Shown here piece by piece: positions 28,701-37,420 of a stretch of 64,000 nucleotides of DNA. How positions within the stretch are numbered: position 1 is the first letter of the stretch; each line of letters opens with the position of its first letter. The stretch is from Streptomyces sp. NBC_01317 (GTDB lineage Bacteria > Actinomycetota > Actinomycetes > Streptomycetales > Streptomycetaceae), in assembly GCF_035961655.1 (NCBI RefSeq), contig NZ_CP108393.1, positions 1,302,001 to 1,366,000 on the forward strand. Direction: 5' to 3'. Below the pieces are notes generated by a model. The model was not told where the DNA came from. It did no database searches and saw nothing but the letters and a program-made list of their open reading frames with translations. The position numbers and the translations under genes were made by a program.

Positions 28701-29430
28701 TGCGCAGCACCTTGCCGCGGAGGTCGTTGGTGTTGCCCGAGCTGCGCTGCGCGTCGAACGCCGGGTTGCGGTCCGTCCGTTCGTCGATCGGGGTGTAGCC
28801 ATCGGAGGCGAACGGGTTGGTGTCGTCGCCGGTCGACAGGTACAGGTTGCCGTCCGCGTCGAAGGCGATGTCACCGCCGACGTGGCAGCAGGTGCCGCGC
28901 GAGGTGCTGACGTCGAGGACCTTCTTCTCGCTCGCCTTGTCGAGGGTGCCGTCCGCGTTCAGGGTGAAGCGGGAGAGGCGGTTGTACCCGTCGAAGGGCG
29001 CGAAGTCGGCGGCGGTGCCGTTCTCGGGGGCGTCGCCGGCCGGGGTGCTGAGCTTCGGTGCATAGAACAGGTAGATGGCCCGGTTCTCCGCGAAGTCCGG
29101 GTCCACGCCGACGCCTTGGAGGCCTTCCTCGTCGTGGTTGTAGACCTCCAGCGAGCCGGAGACCGTGGTGTTGCCCTCGGCGTCGGTGATGCGCAGGGTG
29201 CCGTCACGTGAGGTGTGGAGCACCTGCCGGTCCGGCAGGACGGCGAGCGACATCGGCTCGCCCACCTCGGCGGCCCCCTTGGCGAGGGTCACCTGCTGAA
29301 AGCTTTCGGCCGCCGCCGGCGGCTCCGGCTCGTGGGCGGTCGCTGGTACGGCGCTGAGGCTCGAACCGGCGAGCAGGGCGCCGGTCAGGAGGGCGAGGAG
29401 GGATCTGGCTCTAGGGCGTTTTCTGTGCAC
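25741..29430 (-). CDS. giant secreted ThuA / 3-keto-disaccharide hydrolase protein
   Basis: A 1229-residue exported multidomain protein. Signal peptide about 1-33; PQQ/sorbosone-dehydrogenase-like beta-propeller about 45-485 (GVDPDFAENRAIYLFY, GDYGPDAG); PKD domain about 493-577 (YAWDFGDGGTST); an Ig-like region to about 670; CBM6-like carbohydrate module about 677-810; ThuA domain about 818-1035 (VFSRTAGFRHDSI, GGGYMGVHAAADTEYDW); DUF1080 3-keto-disaccharide hydrolase domain about 1043-1227 (FNGKTLAGWK, SGVFVGFP). GTG 29430 follows GGAGGA. It probably oxidises and cleaves glycosides outside the cell, feeding the importer genes nearby. Confidence 0.9.
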   Translation of the reverse strand: MHRKRPRARSLLALLTGALLAGSSLSAVPATAHEPEPPAAAESFQQVTLAKGAAEVGEPMSLAVLPDRQVLHTSRDGTLRITDAEGNTTVSGSLEVYNHDEEGLQGVGVDPDFAENRAIYLFYAPKLSTPAGDAPENGTAADFAPFDGYNRLSRFTLNADGTLDKASEKKVLDVSTSRGTCCHVGGDIAFDADGNLYLSTGDDTNPFASDGYTPIDERTDRNPAFDAQRSSGNTNDLRGKVLRIKVAEDGSYTIPEGNLFAPGTEKARPEIYAMGFRNPFRINVDQKTGIVYVGDYGPDAGAASPTRGPAGQVEFARVTKAGNFGWPYCTGDNDPFIDYDFATKVSGAAFDCAAPKNNSPHNTGLTDLPPAEAAWLPYDGGSVPELGSGSESPMGGPVYRYDAGLDSPVKFPESYDGDFFAGEFGRQWIKRIEQDENGTIGSINPFPWTGTQVMDMEFGPDGALYVLDYGLSWFGGDEHSAVYRIENITGGRSPVAVATANKTSGKAPLKATFSSAGTEDADGDPLTYAWDFGDGGTSTDANPAYTYKKNGTYTATLTVSDGTGRHGSASVRVVVGNTAPKVTLELPAEGTLFNFGDKLPFKVTVTDPEDGPIDCAKVTIRYILGHDNHGHPITSASGCEGTITAPADAEHDPNANIFGVIDAEYTDGGAGGQEALTSHDQAQLQPRHRQAEHYNGSSGIKTYDKASANGGKTVGDIDNDDWISFKPYHLAGSKTLTARVSSGGAGGFLEVRTGSATGNLLGSAPIPVTGSWDVFQDIDVPLRSVPAKTTELFLVFKGATGQGALFDLDDFQISTAVPGKTEKRVLVFSRTAGFRHDSIPEGVAALKELGKTTGITVDSTETPGQFTTNNLARYDAVVFLSTTGDVLNADQQKAFENYVATGGGYMGVHAAADTEYDWSFYGGLVGAYFEGHPQIQSATVRVEDKDHPATAHLDDEWQRTDEWYNYRTNPRTQAKVLATLDETTYQGGTMKGDHPIAWCQTYEGGRAFYTGGGHTKESYADAPFRQHLLGGLRYAAGQVKADCKPDKDYRAIFNGKTLAGWKQGGPGKFNVVDGELRSEGGMGLLTYQAKELKSYSLKLDWKLDGDDNSGVFVGFPASDDPWSAVNNGYEVQIDATDAPDRTTGSVYTFKSANIKARDQVLRPPGQWNNYEIRVQGERLQIFLNGVKINDFTNTDPARSLKDGYIGLQNHGADDQASFRNIQLKELPTP

Positions 29431-29651
29431 GAAAGTCCTCCACAAGTGGGCTGTTCGTACTGCGAGTTGAAGGGACGCGGAACTTCACGTCCGCTTCGCG
29501 GGGTCGGTGCTCGTCCTGCACCGGTCCCCGGGACAACTGCTTCTTCCTCGGTGTGCGCCGTCACACCGGAAGCTCGCTGTCCTGTACACCTCAGTGGACG
29601 GTAGCGGGGTTCGTCCCGAACGGAAAGGCCTTGCGCAGAGGTGAAGTTCTA

Positions 29652-29674
29652 CTTTTTCCAGCCCCAGGACAAAG
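29652..29674. promoter_or_regulatory. candidate ROK operator, secreted sugar protein
   Basis: CTTTTTCC-N7-GGACAAAG is an almost perfect palindrome (one mismatched position per arm pair). The same arrangement, CTTTCTCC-N7-GGACAAAG, lies before the ROK regulator at 37421-37443. Shared flanking bases extend the similarity further to the right. Confidence 0.65.
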
Positions 29675-29695
29675 CGGGAATCGGGCATGCCTCAG

Positions 29696-29741
29696 CCTCG
29701 ATCGCCGGGCGGGCCGAACCGGGCCCGCCCGGCGATCGAGG
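29696..29741 (-). terminator. strong hairpin after the epimerase gene
   Basis: A perfect 20-base stem, cctcgatcgccgggcgggcc (29696-29715) and its complement (29722-29741), with a six-base loop. It sits 18 bases beyond the stop of the epimerase gene at 29760 and is built from the same gatcgccggrcgggc sequence family as the repeat inside eboC. It is probably a repeat-derived terminator. Confidence 0.75.
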
Positions 29742-29759
29742 ACAGTGCGGAACCTTCTG

Positions 29760-30764
29760 CTACTCGCCGCCGCCGAACGCCGCGTCGAAGGACGCCGTCG
29801 GCAGGTCGAAGTCGAACCGCTTGAGGTCCCTGAGGGCCTCGGGCGCGCCGGCCAGCCGGTCCATGCCCGCGTCCTCCCACTCGACCGAGATGGGGCCCTC
29901 GTACGAGATCGACCCCAGCATCCGGAAGACGTCCTCCCACGGCACGTCACCGTGGCCGGCGGACACGAAGTCCCAGCCGCGCCGCGGGTCGCCCCAGGGC
30001 AGGTGCGAGCCGAGCCGGCCGTTGCGGCCGTCGAGGCGCTTGCGCGCCTCCTTGCAGTCGACGTGGTAGATCCGGTCGCGGAAGTCGTAGAGGAACCCGA
30101 CCGGGTCCAGGTCCTGCCAGACGAAATGGCTCGGGTCGAAGTTCAGCCCGAACGCGGGCCGGTGGCCGACGGCCTCCAGCGCGCGGTGCGTGGTCCAGTA
30201 GTCGTACGCGATCTCGCCCGGGTGCACCTCGTGGGCGTACCGCACGCCCTCCGCGTCGAAGACGTCGAGGATCGGGTTCCAGCGCTCCGCGAAGTCCTCG
30301 TACCCCCGCTCGATCATGGCGGGCGGCACCGGCGGGAACATCGCCAGCAGGTGCCAGATGGACGAGCCGGTGAAGCCGATGACCGTGTTGACCCCGAACG
30401 CGGCCGCGGCCCGCGCGGTGTCCTTGATCTCGGCGGCGGCGCGCTGCCTGACGCCCTCGGGCTCCCCGTCGCCCCAGATGCGGGACGGGAGGATGCCCTG
30501 GTGGCGCTCGTCGATGATGCTGTCGCAGACCGCCTGGCTCACCAAGTGGTTGGAGATCGCCCAGCACTTGAGCCCGTACTTGTCGAGCAGCTGGTGACGC
30601 CCGGCCAGGTAGCCCGGGTCGGCGAGTGCCTTGTCGACCTCGAAGTGGTCACCCCAGCAGGCGAGTTCCAGGCCGTCGTACCCGAAGTCCCGGGCGAGGC
30701 GGCAGACTTCCTCCAGGGGCAGATCGGCCCACTGGCCGGTAAAGAGAGTGAACGGACGTGGCAT
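29760..30764 (-). CDS. sugar phosphate isomerase/epimerase family protein
   Basis: A 334-residue xylose-isomerase-like TIM barrel. Metal-binding segments are visible in [38 protein letters not shown] and [12 protein letters not shown]. Such enzymes epimerise or isomerise keto-sugars and cyclitols. It follows a Gfo/Idh dehydrogenase gene by about ten bases, and the pair resembles modules that process 3-keto sugars or inositols after import. Likely cytoplasmic since no signal peptide is seen. Confidence 0.88.
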   Translation of the reverse strand: MPRPFTLFTGQWADLPLEEVCRLARDFGYDGLELACWGDHFEVDKALADPGYLAGRHQLLDKYGLKCWAISNHLVSQAVCDSIIDERHQGILPSRIWGDGEPEGVRQRAAAEIKDTARAAAAFGVNTVIGFTGSSIWHLLAMFPPVPPAMIERGYEDFAERWNPILDVFDAEGVRYAHEVHPGEIAYDYWTTHRALEAVGHRPAFGLNFDPSHFVWQDLDPVGFLYDFRDRIYHVDCKEARKRLDGRNGRLGSHLPWGDPRRGWDFVSAGHGDVPWEDVFRMLGSISYEGPISVEWEDAGMDRLAGAPEALRDLKRFDFDLPTASFDAAFGGGE

Positions 30765-30774
30765 GCGCTACCTC

Positions 30775-31992
30775 CTAGGCGTGCTGCTGCGGTACGGGGG
30801 TGTAGACGGCGTTCTTGGCGGCACTGTCCTCGACCGCGGCGAGCACCCGCTGCACCTGGAGCCCGTCGGCGAAGGACGGCGCCGGATCCTTCCCGGCGGC
30901 CACCGCCTCGACCAGGTCGCGGGCCTGGTGCACGAACGTGTGCTCGTAGCCGAGCGCGTGGCCCGGCGGCCACCACGCCTCCAGGTACGGGTGCTCGGAC
31001 TCGGTCACGAGGATCCGGCGGAAGCCGGACGTGACCGCGGGCTCGGTGTGGTCGTGGAACGACAGCTCGTTGAGCCGCTCCAGATCGAAGGCGAGCGAGC
31101 CCAGCTCGCCGTTGATCTCCAGGTGGAGCGCGTTCTTGCGCCCCGCCGCCATCCGGGTCGCCTCGAAGGACGCCAGCGCCCCCGAGGCGAGCCGTCCGGT
31201 GAACAGCGCCGCGTCGTCCACGGTCACCGGACCCGTCTCACCGCCGCCGGTGGCCGAGAGACCGGCCGACGCCCCGGAGAGCACCGGCCGTTCCTTCACG
31301 AAGGTCTCGGCCAGCGCCGACACCCCTACCAGCGGCTCCCCCGTCAGGAACTGCGCGAGGTCGACGATGTGCGCCCCCAGGTCGCCCAGCGCCCCGGACC
31401 CGGCGTGCTCACGCTTGAGCCGCCAGGTCAGCGGGAACGCCGGGTCGACCAGCCAGTCCTGGAGGTAGGTGACCCGGACGTGCCGCAGCGTGCCGAGCCG
31501 GCCCTCGGCGATCAGCGTCCGGGCGTACGCGATGGCCGGCACCCGGCGGTAGTTGAAGCCGACCATGGCCAACTGGCCCCGCTCACGCGCCGCTTCCGCG
31601 GCGCGCACCATGGCCTCCGCCTCGGCCACGGAATTGGCCAGCGGCTTCTCGCACAGGACGTGCTTCCCCGCCTCCAGCGCGGCGATGGCGATCTCCGCGT
31701 GACTGTCCCCGGGCGTGCAGATGTCGACCACCTGCACGTCGTCGCGTGCGATGAGCGCACGCCAGTCGGTCTCGGTGGCGGCCCAGCCGTGCTTGCGCGC
31801 GGCGGCCTCCACGGAGCTCGCGTCCCGGCCGCAGATCGCGGCGAGCGCGGGCCGCAGCGGCAGGTCGAACACATGTCCCGCGGTACGCCACCCCTGCGAG
31901 TGGGCGGCGCCCATGAACGCGTACCCGACCATGCCGATACCGAGCACCGGCGGTGCGCCGGCCTCCTTCTCCGACGCTTCCCTGGGGGTCAT
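30775..31992 (-). CDS. Gfo/Idh/MocA family oxidoreductase
   Basis: A 405-residue NAD(P)-dependent sugar dehydrogenase. The Rossmann domain starts GIGMVGYAFMGAAHSQGW, the family lysine is in CEKPLANS, and the C-terminal domain contains GDLGAHIVDLAQFLTG with the catalytic His. GAGGAGT precedes the ATG; a longer upstream reading is not needed. Relatives oxidise or reduce C2/C3 of glycosides and inositols. The neighbourhood of ThuA, DUF1080 and an epimerase suggests 3-keto-sugar metabolism. Confidence 0.9.
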   Translation of the reverse strand: MTPREASEKEAGAPPVLGIGMVGYAFMGAAHSQGWRTAGHVFDLPLRPALAAICGRDASSVEAAARKHGWAATETDWRALIARDDVQVVDICTPGDSHAEIAIAALEAGKHVLCEKPLANSVAEAEAMVRAAEAARERGQLAMVGFNYRRVPAIAYARTLIAEGRLGTLRHVRVTYLQDWLVDPAFPLTWRLKREHAGSGALGDLGAHIVDLAQFLTGEPLVGVSALAETFVKERPVLSGASAGLSATGGGETGPVTVDDAALFTGRLASGALASFEATRMAAGRKNALHLEINGELGSLAFDLERLNELSFHDHTEPAVTSGFRRILVTESEHPYLEAWWPPGHALGYEHTFVHQARDLVEAVAAGKDPAPSFADGLQVQRVLAAVEDSAAKNAVYTPVPQQHA

Positions 31993-32063
31993 ACGGAGTA
32001 CTCCTCGTCTCTTTCGCTGGTGGGGGCGGCCTAAGGCCGGGGCGGGCCCGGCCCCGGGCCCGG

Positions 32064-33107
32064 TCAGCTGAAGCCCGTCGGCAGGTACTGGTCGACGTTC
32101 GTCTTGTCGACCACGGCCGAGAAGAGGGTCACGGACGCCGGGATCTCCAGCTCCGCCAGGCCGCCGATGCCCTTGGCCTGGCCGAGCGCGCGCGCCAGGT
32201 CGATGGCCGAGGCCGCCATGGTGGGCGGGTAGAGCACGGTCGCCTTGACGACGCTGTTGTCGGCCTTGATCGCGTCCATCGCCGACTTGGCACCGGCGCC
32301 GCCGACCATCAGGAAGTCCTTGCGACCCGCCTGCTGGATGGCGCGCAGCGCGCCCACGCCCTGGTCGTCGTCGTGGTTCCACAGGGCGTCGAAGCTGGAC
32401 TGCGCCTGGAGCAGCTGCGCCATCTTGGCCTGGCCGGACTCGACCGTGAAGTCGGCCGCCTGGCGGGCGACGAGCTTGATGTTCGGGTAGTTCTTGAGGG
32501 CGTCCTTGAAGCCCTGGCTGCGCTGCTGCGTCAGCTCCAGGGCGTCGATCCCGGCCAGCTCGATGACCTTGGCGTTCGACTTGCCCTTGAGCTTCTCGCC
32601 GATGTAGTTCCCGGCGCTGACGCCCATGCCGTAGTTGTCGCCGCCGATGTAGCAGCGGTACGCCTGCGGGCTGGCGAAGATCCGGTCGAGGTTGATGACC
32701 GGGATGCCGGCGCGCATCGCCTTGAGACCGACCTGGGTGAGCGCCTTGCCGTCGGTCGGCAGGATCACCAGGACGTCGACCTTTTTGTTGATCAGCGTCT
32801 CGACCTGGCCGATCTGGGCCGCGGTGTCGTTGGAGCCCTCGGTGATGTCGAGGGTCACCTCGGAGTACTTCTCGGCACGCGACTTGGCGTTGGTGTTGAT
32901 CGCGGCGAGCCAGCCGTGGTCGGCCTGGGGGCCGGCGAAGCCGATGGTGACCGGCTTGCCGGGCTTGTCGTCCGCGGCGGCCGGCTGGTTGTTCGTCGCC
33001 GCCGTCTCCTTCTTGTCGGGCTCGTTGCTGGTGCAGGCGGTGAGGAGGGCACCCGCGGAGATCGCTGCGGTGCCGAAGAGCATTCCTCTACGGCTGGTTT
33101 CTGGCAT
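32064..33107 (-). CDS. sugar ABC transporter substrate-binding lipoprotein
   Basis: A 347-residue periplasmic-binding-protein-like receptor of the ribose/galactose type. The N-terminus combines a twin-arginine-like motif (TSRRGMLFG) with a lipobox (LLTAC, Cys about 25), so it should be a membrane-anchored lipoprotein. Two-lobed sugar-binding features include GFAGPQADHGW, DVLVILPTDGKAL, VINLDRIF, GGDNYGMG and NHDDDQGVGAL. It is encoded downstream of its permease and ATPase. Substrate not known; import of a sugar released by the secreted hydrolase is likely. Confidence 0.9.
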   Translation of the reverse strand: MPETSRRGMLFGTAAISAGALLTACTSNEPDKKETAATNNQPAAADDKPGKPVTIGFAGPQADHGWLAAINTNAKSRAEKYSEVTLDITEGSNDTAAQIGQVETLINKKVDVLVILPTDGKALTQVGLKAMRAGIPVINLDRIFASPQAYRCYIGGDNYGMGVSAGNYIGEKLKGKSNAKVIELAGIDALELTQQRSQGFKDALKNYPNIKLVARQAADFTVESGQAKMAQLLQAQSSFDALWNHDDDQGVGALRAIQQAGRKDFLMVGGAGAKSAMDAIKADNSVVKATVLYPPTMAASAIDLARALGQAKGIGGLAELEIPASVTLFSAVVDKTNVDQYLPTGFS

Positions 33108-33164
33108 GGCGGTTCAACCCTTCGGACGGTGCGGGACGTTCGGGAGCGGATACGAGACCGGGAG

Positions 33165-34238
33165 TCAGGCCTCGCCGTTGCGCAAAGTGCGGCGCTGGAC
33201 CAGTACGGCGGCGACGATGATGGCGCCCTTGGCGATCTGCTGGACATCGCTCTGGAGGTTGTTCAGGGCGAAGATGTTGGTGATCGTGGTGAAGACGAGG
33301 ACACCGAGGACGGAGCCGACGATGGTGCCGCGGCCGCCGCTGAGCAGGGTGCCGCCGATGATCGCCGCGGCGATGGCGTCCAGCTCGTACAGGTTCCCGT
33401 TGGTGTTCTGTCCCGAGCCGGCCAGGACGATCAGCAGGAAGGCCGCGATGCCGCAGCAGAGCCCGGAGAGCAGGTAGAGGTAGAGCCGCTGCCGGCGGAC
33501 GTCGATGCCCGCCAGGCGCGCGGCCTCGGCGTTGCCGCCGACGGCGACGGTGCGCCGGCCGAAGGTCGTACGGTTCAGCACGAGCCAGCCGACGACCGTG
33601 ACCGCCGCGAAGACCAGGACGAGCGGCGGGATCCCCAGGACGTAGGAGTCGGGGATACCGAGGTCGAGCACGGAGTTCACGGTGACGATCTGCGTCTTGC
33701 CGTCGGTGATCTGGAGGGCCAGACCGCGGGCGGAGGCGAGCATCGCGAGGGTCGCGATGAACGGCACCATCCCGCCGTACGCGATGAGCAGTCCGTTCAC
33801 CAGGCCGCAGGCGAGCCCCACCACCATCGCGGTGAAGAGGATCCCGATGAAGCCGAACTCCTGGGTGGCGAGCGTGGTGGCCCACACCGAGGCGAGGGCC
33901 ACGATCGCACCGACCGAGAGGTCGATGCCCCCACTGGTGATGACGAACGTCATGCCGACGGTGACGACACCGATGATCGACGCCTGGGTGAGGATCAGCT
34001 GGAGGTTGTTGGTGTCCAGGAACTGGTCCGGTTTGGTGATGCCACCGACGACGACCAGCGCCAGGAGCACACCGAGCAGCGAGAGGCTGCGGACGTCGAG
34101 CCGCAGCCCCAACGAGGGCCGGTTTCCCTTCGGCTCCTGGTCCTTGGCGGAGTCGGCGGAGGTCACGGTCGAGGGCGGTTGCGAGGCGGCCGCGGCATCC
34201 GGCCCGCCCTGCCGCGCCTCGGAGGCAGGCTGTTTCAT
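33165..34238 (-). CDS. sugar ABC transporter permease (RbsC type)
   Basis: A 357-residue inner-membrane permease with about nine or ten hydrophobic helices after a hydrophilic N-terminus (about 1-45). The family signature is in the middle: FVITSGGIDLSVGAIVALASV, and ALNNLQSDVQQIAKGAIIVAAVL near the end. Its ATG overlaps the stop of the ATPase gene (ATGA). With the ATPase and lipoprotein it makes a carbohydrate importer of the CUT2 class. Confidence 0.9.
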   Translation of the reverse strand: MKQPASEARQGGPDAAAASQPPSTVTSADSAKDQEPKGNRPSLGLRLDVRSLSLLGVLLALVVVGGITKPDQFLDTNNLQLILTQASIIGVVTVGMTFVITSGGIDLSVGAIVALASVWATTLATQEFGFIGILFTAMVVGLACGLVNGLLIAYGGMVPFIATLAMLASARGLALQITDGKTQIVTVNSVLDLGIPDSYVLGIPPLVLVFAAVTVVGWLVLNRTTFGRRTVAVGGNAEAARLAGIDVRRQRLYLYLLSGLCCGIAAFLLIVLAGSGQNTNGNLYELDAIAAAIIGGTLLSGGRGTIVGSVLGVLVFTTITNIFALNNLQSDVQQIAKGAIIVAAVLVQRRTLRNGEA

Positions 34239-35767
34239 GGCGTCGGGCTCCCTTCCATCACGAGGTCGAGTACACGGTGCTCGTCGAGCTCCTGGGCCGG
34301 CGCCCGGTGGACGACCTGCCCTTCGCGGAGCACCAGCACCCGGTCGGCGAGGCCCAGGACTTCGGGGACCTCACTGGAGACGAGCAGGACGGCGAGGCCT
34401 TCGTCGGCCAACCGCCGGATCACGGCATAGAGCTCGGCGCGCGCGCCGACGTCGACCCCGCGGGTCGGTTCGTCCAGGAGCAGGACCCGGCAGCCGCGCA
34501 GCAACCAGCGGGCGAGGACCGCCTTCTGCTGGTTTCCTCCGGAGAGGGTACGGATGGGCACTTCGGGGTTGTCGGGACGCAGGGAGAGTTCCCTGACGGC
34601 CTTCCTGGCCGCGGTGCGCTCCGCCGCGTGGTCGAGCCAGCCGGCCCGCGAGAAACGGGAGAGGGAGGAGACCGACACGTTGCGGGTGACGGACTCCAGC
34701 ATCAACAGGCCCTGGGCCTTGCGCTCTTCGGGTGCGAGCCCGAGTCCGGCGCGGACCGCGGCGCGCACACTGCCGGGCCGCAGCACGACACCGTTGACCA
34801 GCACACGCCCGGCGGTGGGTTTGCGGGCGCCGTAGATCGTCTCCAGGATCTCGGAGCGTCCCGAGCCGACGAGCCCCGCGAGGCCGACGATCTCACCGGG
34901 CCTCAGTTCGAGGTCGACGGGGGCGAACTCCCCTTCCCTGGCGAGCCCTTCGACCCGAAGGACGGGTTCGCCGCTCGGCGCGTCGACCGGGGCGGGGCGC
35001 TCGGGGAAGACGTACTCGACGTTACGGCCCGTCATCAGCGCCACGACCTCGCGCGTCGGTGTCTCCTTCGCGGGGAGGCCGACGGCGACGGTCCTGCCGT
35101 CCTTGATGACCGTGACGCGGTCCCCGATGCGGCGGATCTCCTCCAGCCGGTGGGAGATGTAGACCACGGCCACACCGTCGGCGGTGAGGGTGGAGACGAT
35201 CCGGAAGAGGTTGTTGACCTCGTCGGGGTCGAGCGCCGCGGACGGCTCGTCCATCACGATGAGCCGTACCTCGTGGGAGAGGGCGCGAGCCATCGAGACG
35301 ATCTGCTGCTGGGCGGCGGAGAGCGAGCCGACGGGCCGGTGCGCCTGGATCTCCGGGTGCCCGAGCCGCTTGAGCAGCGCGGTCGCCCTGGTCCTGGCCT
35401 CGCGGCCCTTGACCACGAAGCCGGCGGTGGTCGGCTCGTGCCCGAGGAAGATGTTCTCGGCGACCGACAGGCCCTCGACCAGGTCGAGTTCCTGGTAGAT
35501 GGTCGCGATGCCGAGCCGCATGGCGGCGATGGGTGACTTGAGGGTGACGGCCTCGCCCTGCCAGGTGATCACACCGCCGTCGGGCTGGTGGGCCCCGGCG
35601 AGGACCTTGATGAGCGTGGACTTGCCCGCGCCGTTCTGGCCGAGCAGGCAGTGGACCTCCCCCGCCTGGACTTCCAGGTCGACGCCGTCGAGGGCCCGGA
35701 CACCGGGGAACAGTTTGGTGATGCCGGACATGGTGAGCAGAACGGTTTCCGGTGGAGCTGGTGCCAT
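34235..35767 (-). CDS. sugar ABC transporter ATPase (RbsA/MglA type)
   Basis: A 510-residue duplicated ATPase. The first domain has Walker A GQNGAGKSTLIK, signature LSAAQQQIVSMARAL and Walker B LIVMDEPSAAL; the second has the degenerate GLVGSGRSEILE loop, LSGGNQQKAVLARWLL and VLLLDEPTRGVDVGA. This tandem layout is diagnostic of CUT2 sugar importers. The start at 35767 is preceded by GAGGGGAT. It is the first gene of the importer operon and follows a 358-base repetitive region below the ROK gene. Confidence 0.91.
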   Translation of the reverse strand: MAPAPPETVLLTMSGITKLFPGVRALDGVDLEVQAGEVHCLLGQNGAGKSTLIKVLAGAHQPDGGVITWQGEAVTLKSPIAAMRLGIATIYQELDLVEGLSVAENIFLGHEPTTAGFVVKGREARTRATALLKRLGHPEIQAHRPVGSLSAAQQQIVSMARALSHEVRLIVMDEPSAALDPDEVNNLFRIVSTLTADGVAVVYISHRLEEIRRIGDRVTVIKDGRTVAVGLPAKETPTREVVALMTGRNVEYVFPERPAPVDAPSGEPVLRVEGLAREGEFAPVDLELRPGEIVGLAGLVGSGRSEILETIYGARKPTAGRVLVNGVVLRPGSVRAAVRAGLGLAPEERKAQGLLMLESVTRNVSVSSLSRFSRAGWLDHAAERTAARKAVRELSLRPDNPEVPIRTLSGGNQQKAVLARWLLRGCRVLLLDEPTRGVDVGARAELYAVIRRLADEGLAVLLVSSEVPEVLGLADRVLVLREGQVVHRAPAQELDEHRVLDLVMEGSPTP

Positions 35768-36125
35768 GGCGTATCCCCTCGGCGGATGCGGCCGTTGCGC
35801 GGGCAGGGCGGTGCGCTGCGGGCAGCGCGGAACCGGCGTACGGGTGGGTGGTGCGGTGTGCGGTGTCGCTTGCGTACGGCGCGGTGGTGTGGTGCGCGTG
35901 ATCTGGGCGTGTGCGGGTACGTGTGCCTGTGCGGTGTGCGTACGGTGCTGGTGGTGCGGGCGGTGCGGCTCGTGCACGTACGGGTGGTGCGGCTCGTACA
36001 GGTGGTGCGGGTGGTGCGGGTGACGCGGCTCGTACGGATGGTGCGGCTCGTACGGATGGTGCGGGTGACGCGGTGGTACTCACCGGCCTGTGGGGCCGGG
36101 TCACGCGGTGGTGCCTACCGGCCCG
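35768..36125. repeat. G/T-rich repetitive gap before the importer operon
   Basis: A 358-base non-coding stretch between the ROK stop and the ATPase start. It is strand-biased (G/T-rich on plus) with repeated ggtggtgcggg/ctcgtac words; an exact 18-base tandem copy gcggctcgtacggatggt occurs at 36025-36042 and 36043-36060. Near 36080-36125 there are ccggcc/ggccgg inverted repeats that could terminate the ROK transcript. The promoter of the importer should lie here. Confidence 0.65.
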
Positions 36126-37307
36126 TCAGGCCGGCGAGAACAGGTGGTCGCTGATGAGCCGGGCCGCGCCGGTGACTCCGGCGACCGGTCCCAACTCCCC
36201 CAGGACTATGGGGAGATTGCCGGTGGCCAGCGGCAACGACTGGCGGTAGACCTGGGTGCGGACACTCGACAGCAGCGTGTGGCCGAGCCCGGTCACCCCG
36301 CCGCCGATCACCACGAGCCCCGGGTTGAAGAAGCTGACGAGCCCGGCGATGACCTGCCCCAGCCTGTTTCCGCCCTCACGGATCAGGTCGAGCGCGGTGG
36401 GATCACCGGCGGCGGCGGCCGCGGCGACGTCGACGGCGGTGAGCCGCCCCGCCGCGCCGAGCCGTGCGGCGAGTTCGGGCGAGCGTCCGGTACGGGCGGC
36501 GTCCTCGGCGTCGCGGGCGAGCGCGGCACCACCGAAGTGGGCTTCCAGGCACCCCTTGTTGCCGCAGGCGCAGGCCCGGCCGTCCGGTTCGACCTGGATG
36601 TGTCCGATGTCGCCGGCGCTTCCGGTCGTCCCCCGGTAGACCTCGCCACCGACCACGATGCCGCAGCCGATACCCGTACCGATCTTTATGCAGAGGAAGT
36701 CGCCCACGGAGCGGGCCACGCCCGCGTGCTGCTCCCCCATGGCCATCAGGTTCACGTCGTTGTCGACCATGACCGGGCAGCCGAGTTCCTGGCTGAGCGC
36801 CTCCCGTACCGGGAAGCCGTCCCAGCCGGGCATGATCGGCGGCGCGACGGGCACCCCCTCGGGGAAGCGGACGGGCCCCGGCACCCCGATGCCGGCTCCG
36901 TCGAACTCCTCGGCGAGACCGGAGACTTTGAGCTTGGCCGCCATGGCGAGCACCTGCTCGAAGACGGCGACGGGTCCCTCGCGGACGTCCATGGGGTGGT
37001 TGAGATGCCCCAGGACCTCCAACTCGGCGTTGGTGACGGCCACATCGATCGAGGTGGCGCCGATGTCGACGCCGAGGAAGCGCAGGGCCGGAGCGAGCCG
37101 GATGTTGTGCGAACGCCGCCCGCCCCGCGAGGCGGCGAGCCCGTCGGCGACCACCAGCCCGGTCTCCAGCAGCCGGTCGACCTCGACGGCGAGCTTGGAA
37201 CGGGAGAGATCCACCTGATCGCCGAGCTGCGCGCGGGAGTTGGGCCCACCGTCACGCAACAGCCTGAGCAGTCGCGCCTGGTGCGCGTTCGCGGGTCGTG
37301 CGGTCAT
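36126..37307 (-). CDS. ROK family transcriptional repressor
   Basis: A 393-residue ROK regulator. The N-terminal winged HTH (about 8-60: LLRLLRDGGPNSRAQLGDQVDLSRSKLAVEVDR is the landmark, shortened here to its role) is followed by a sugar-kinase-like domain with VDIGATSIDVAV, the zinc motif CGNKGCLEAH and GGGVTGLG. Such proteins repress sugar genes until a sugar binds. It lies upstream of the importer in the same direction. A palindrome in its own promoter is repeated before the secreted sugar hydrolase gene. Confidence 0.9.
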   Translation of the reverse strand: MTARPANAHQARLLRLLRDGGPNSRAQLGDQVDLSRSKLAVEVDRLLETGLVVADGLAASRGGRRSHNIRLAPALRFLGVDIGATSIDVAVTNAELEVLGHLNHPMDVREGPVAVFEQVLAMAAKLKVSGLAEEFDGAGIGVPGPVRFPEGVPVAPPIMPGWDGFPVREALSQELGCPVMVDNDVNLMAMGEQHAGVARSVGDFLCIKIGTGIGCGIVVGGEVYRGTTGSAGDIGHIQVEPDGRACACGNKGCLEAHFGGAALARDAEDAARTGRSPELAARLGAAGRLTAVDVAAAAAAGDPTALDLIREGGNRLGQVIAGLVSFFNPGLVVIGGGVTGLGHTLLSSVRTQVYRQSLPLATGNLPIVLGELGPVAGVTGAARLISDHLFSPA

Positions 37308-37420
37308 ACGTCTCACGCGCCCCTCCCCGCCGTGTCGGCTGTGTCCGTCGTGCTGCTTTCGAGGGGAACGTAGCAGTGGTTGCCCGCAGTGGGAAGAAGT
37401 TGAGCGGGAATCTACGCCAA

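Larger units (their letters stand above)
29431..29759. promoter_or_regulatory. promoter region of the secreted sugar protein
   Basis: This 329-base gap has no gene. From right to left it holds a perfect hairpin (29696-29741), a 23-base palindrome shared with the ROK promoter (29652-29674), and about 220 bases of leader before the GTG at 29430, including aacttc/gaagtt-like segments. Confidence 0.6.

Noticed and set aside
24634..29211. A 1525-residue plus-strand open frame
   Set aside because: It is antisense to the clearly recognisable MIPS-like and secreted ThuA/DUF1080 genes; its translation is low-complexity and has no domains. High G+C creates such frames.
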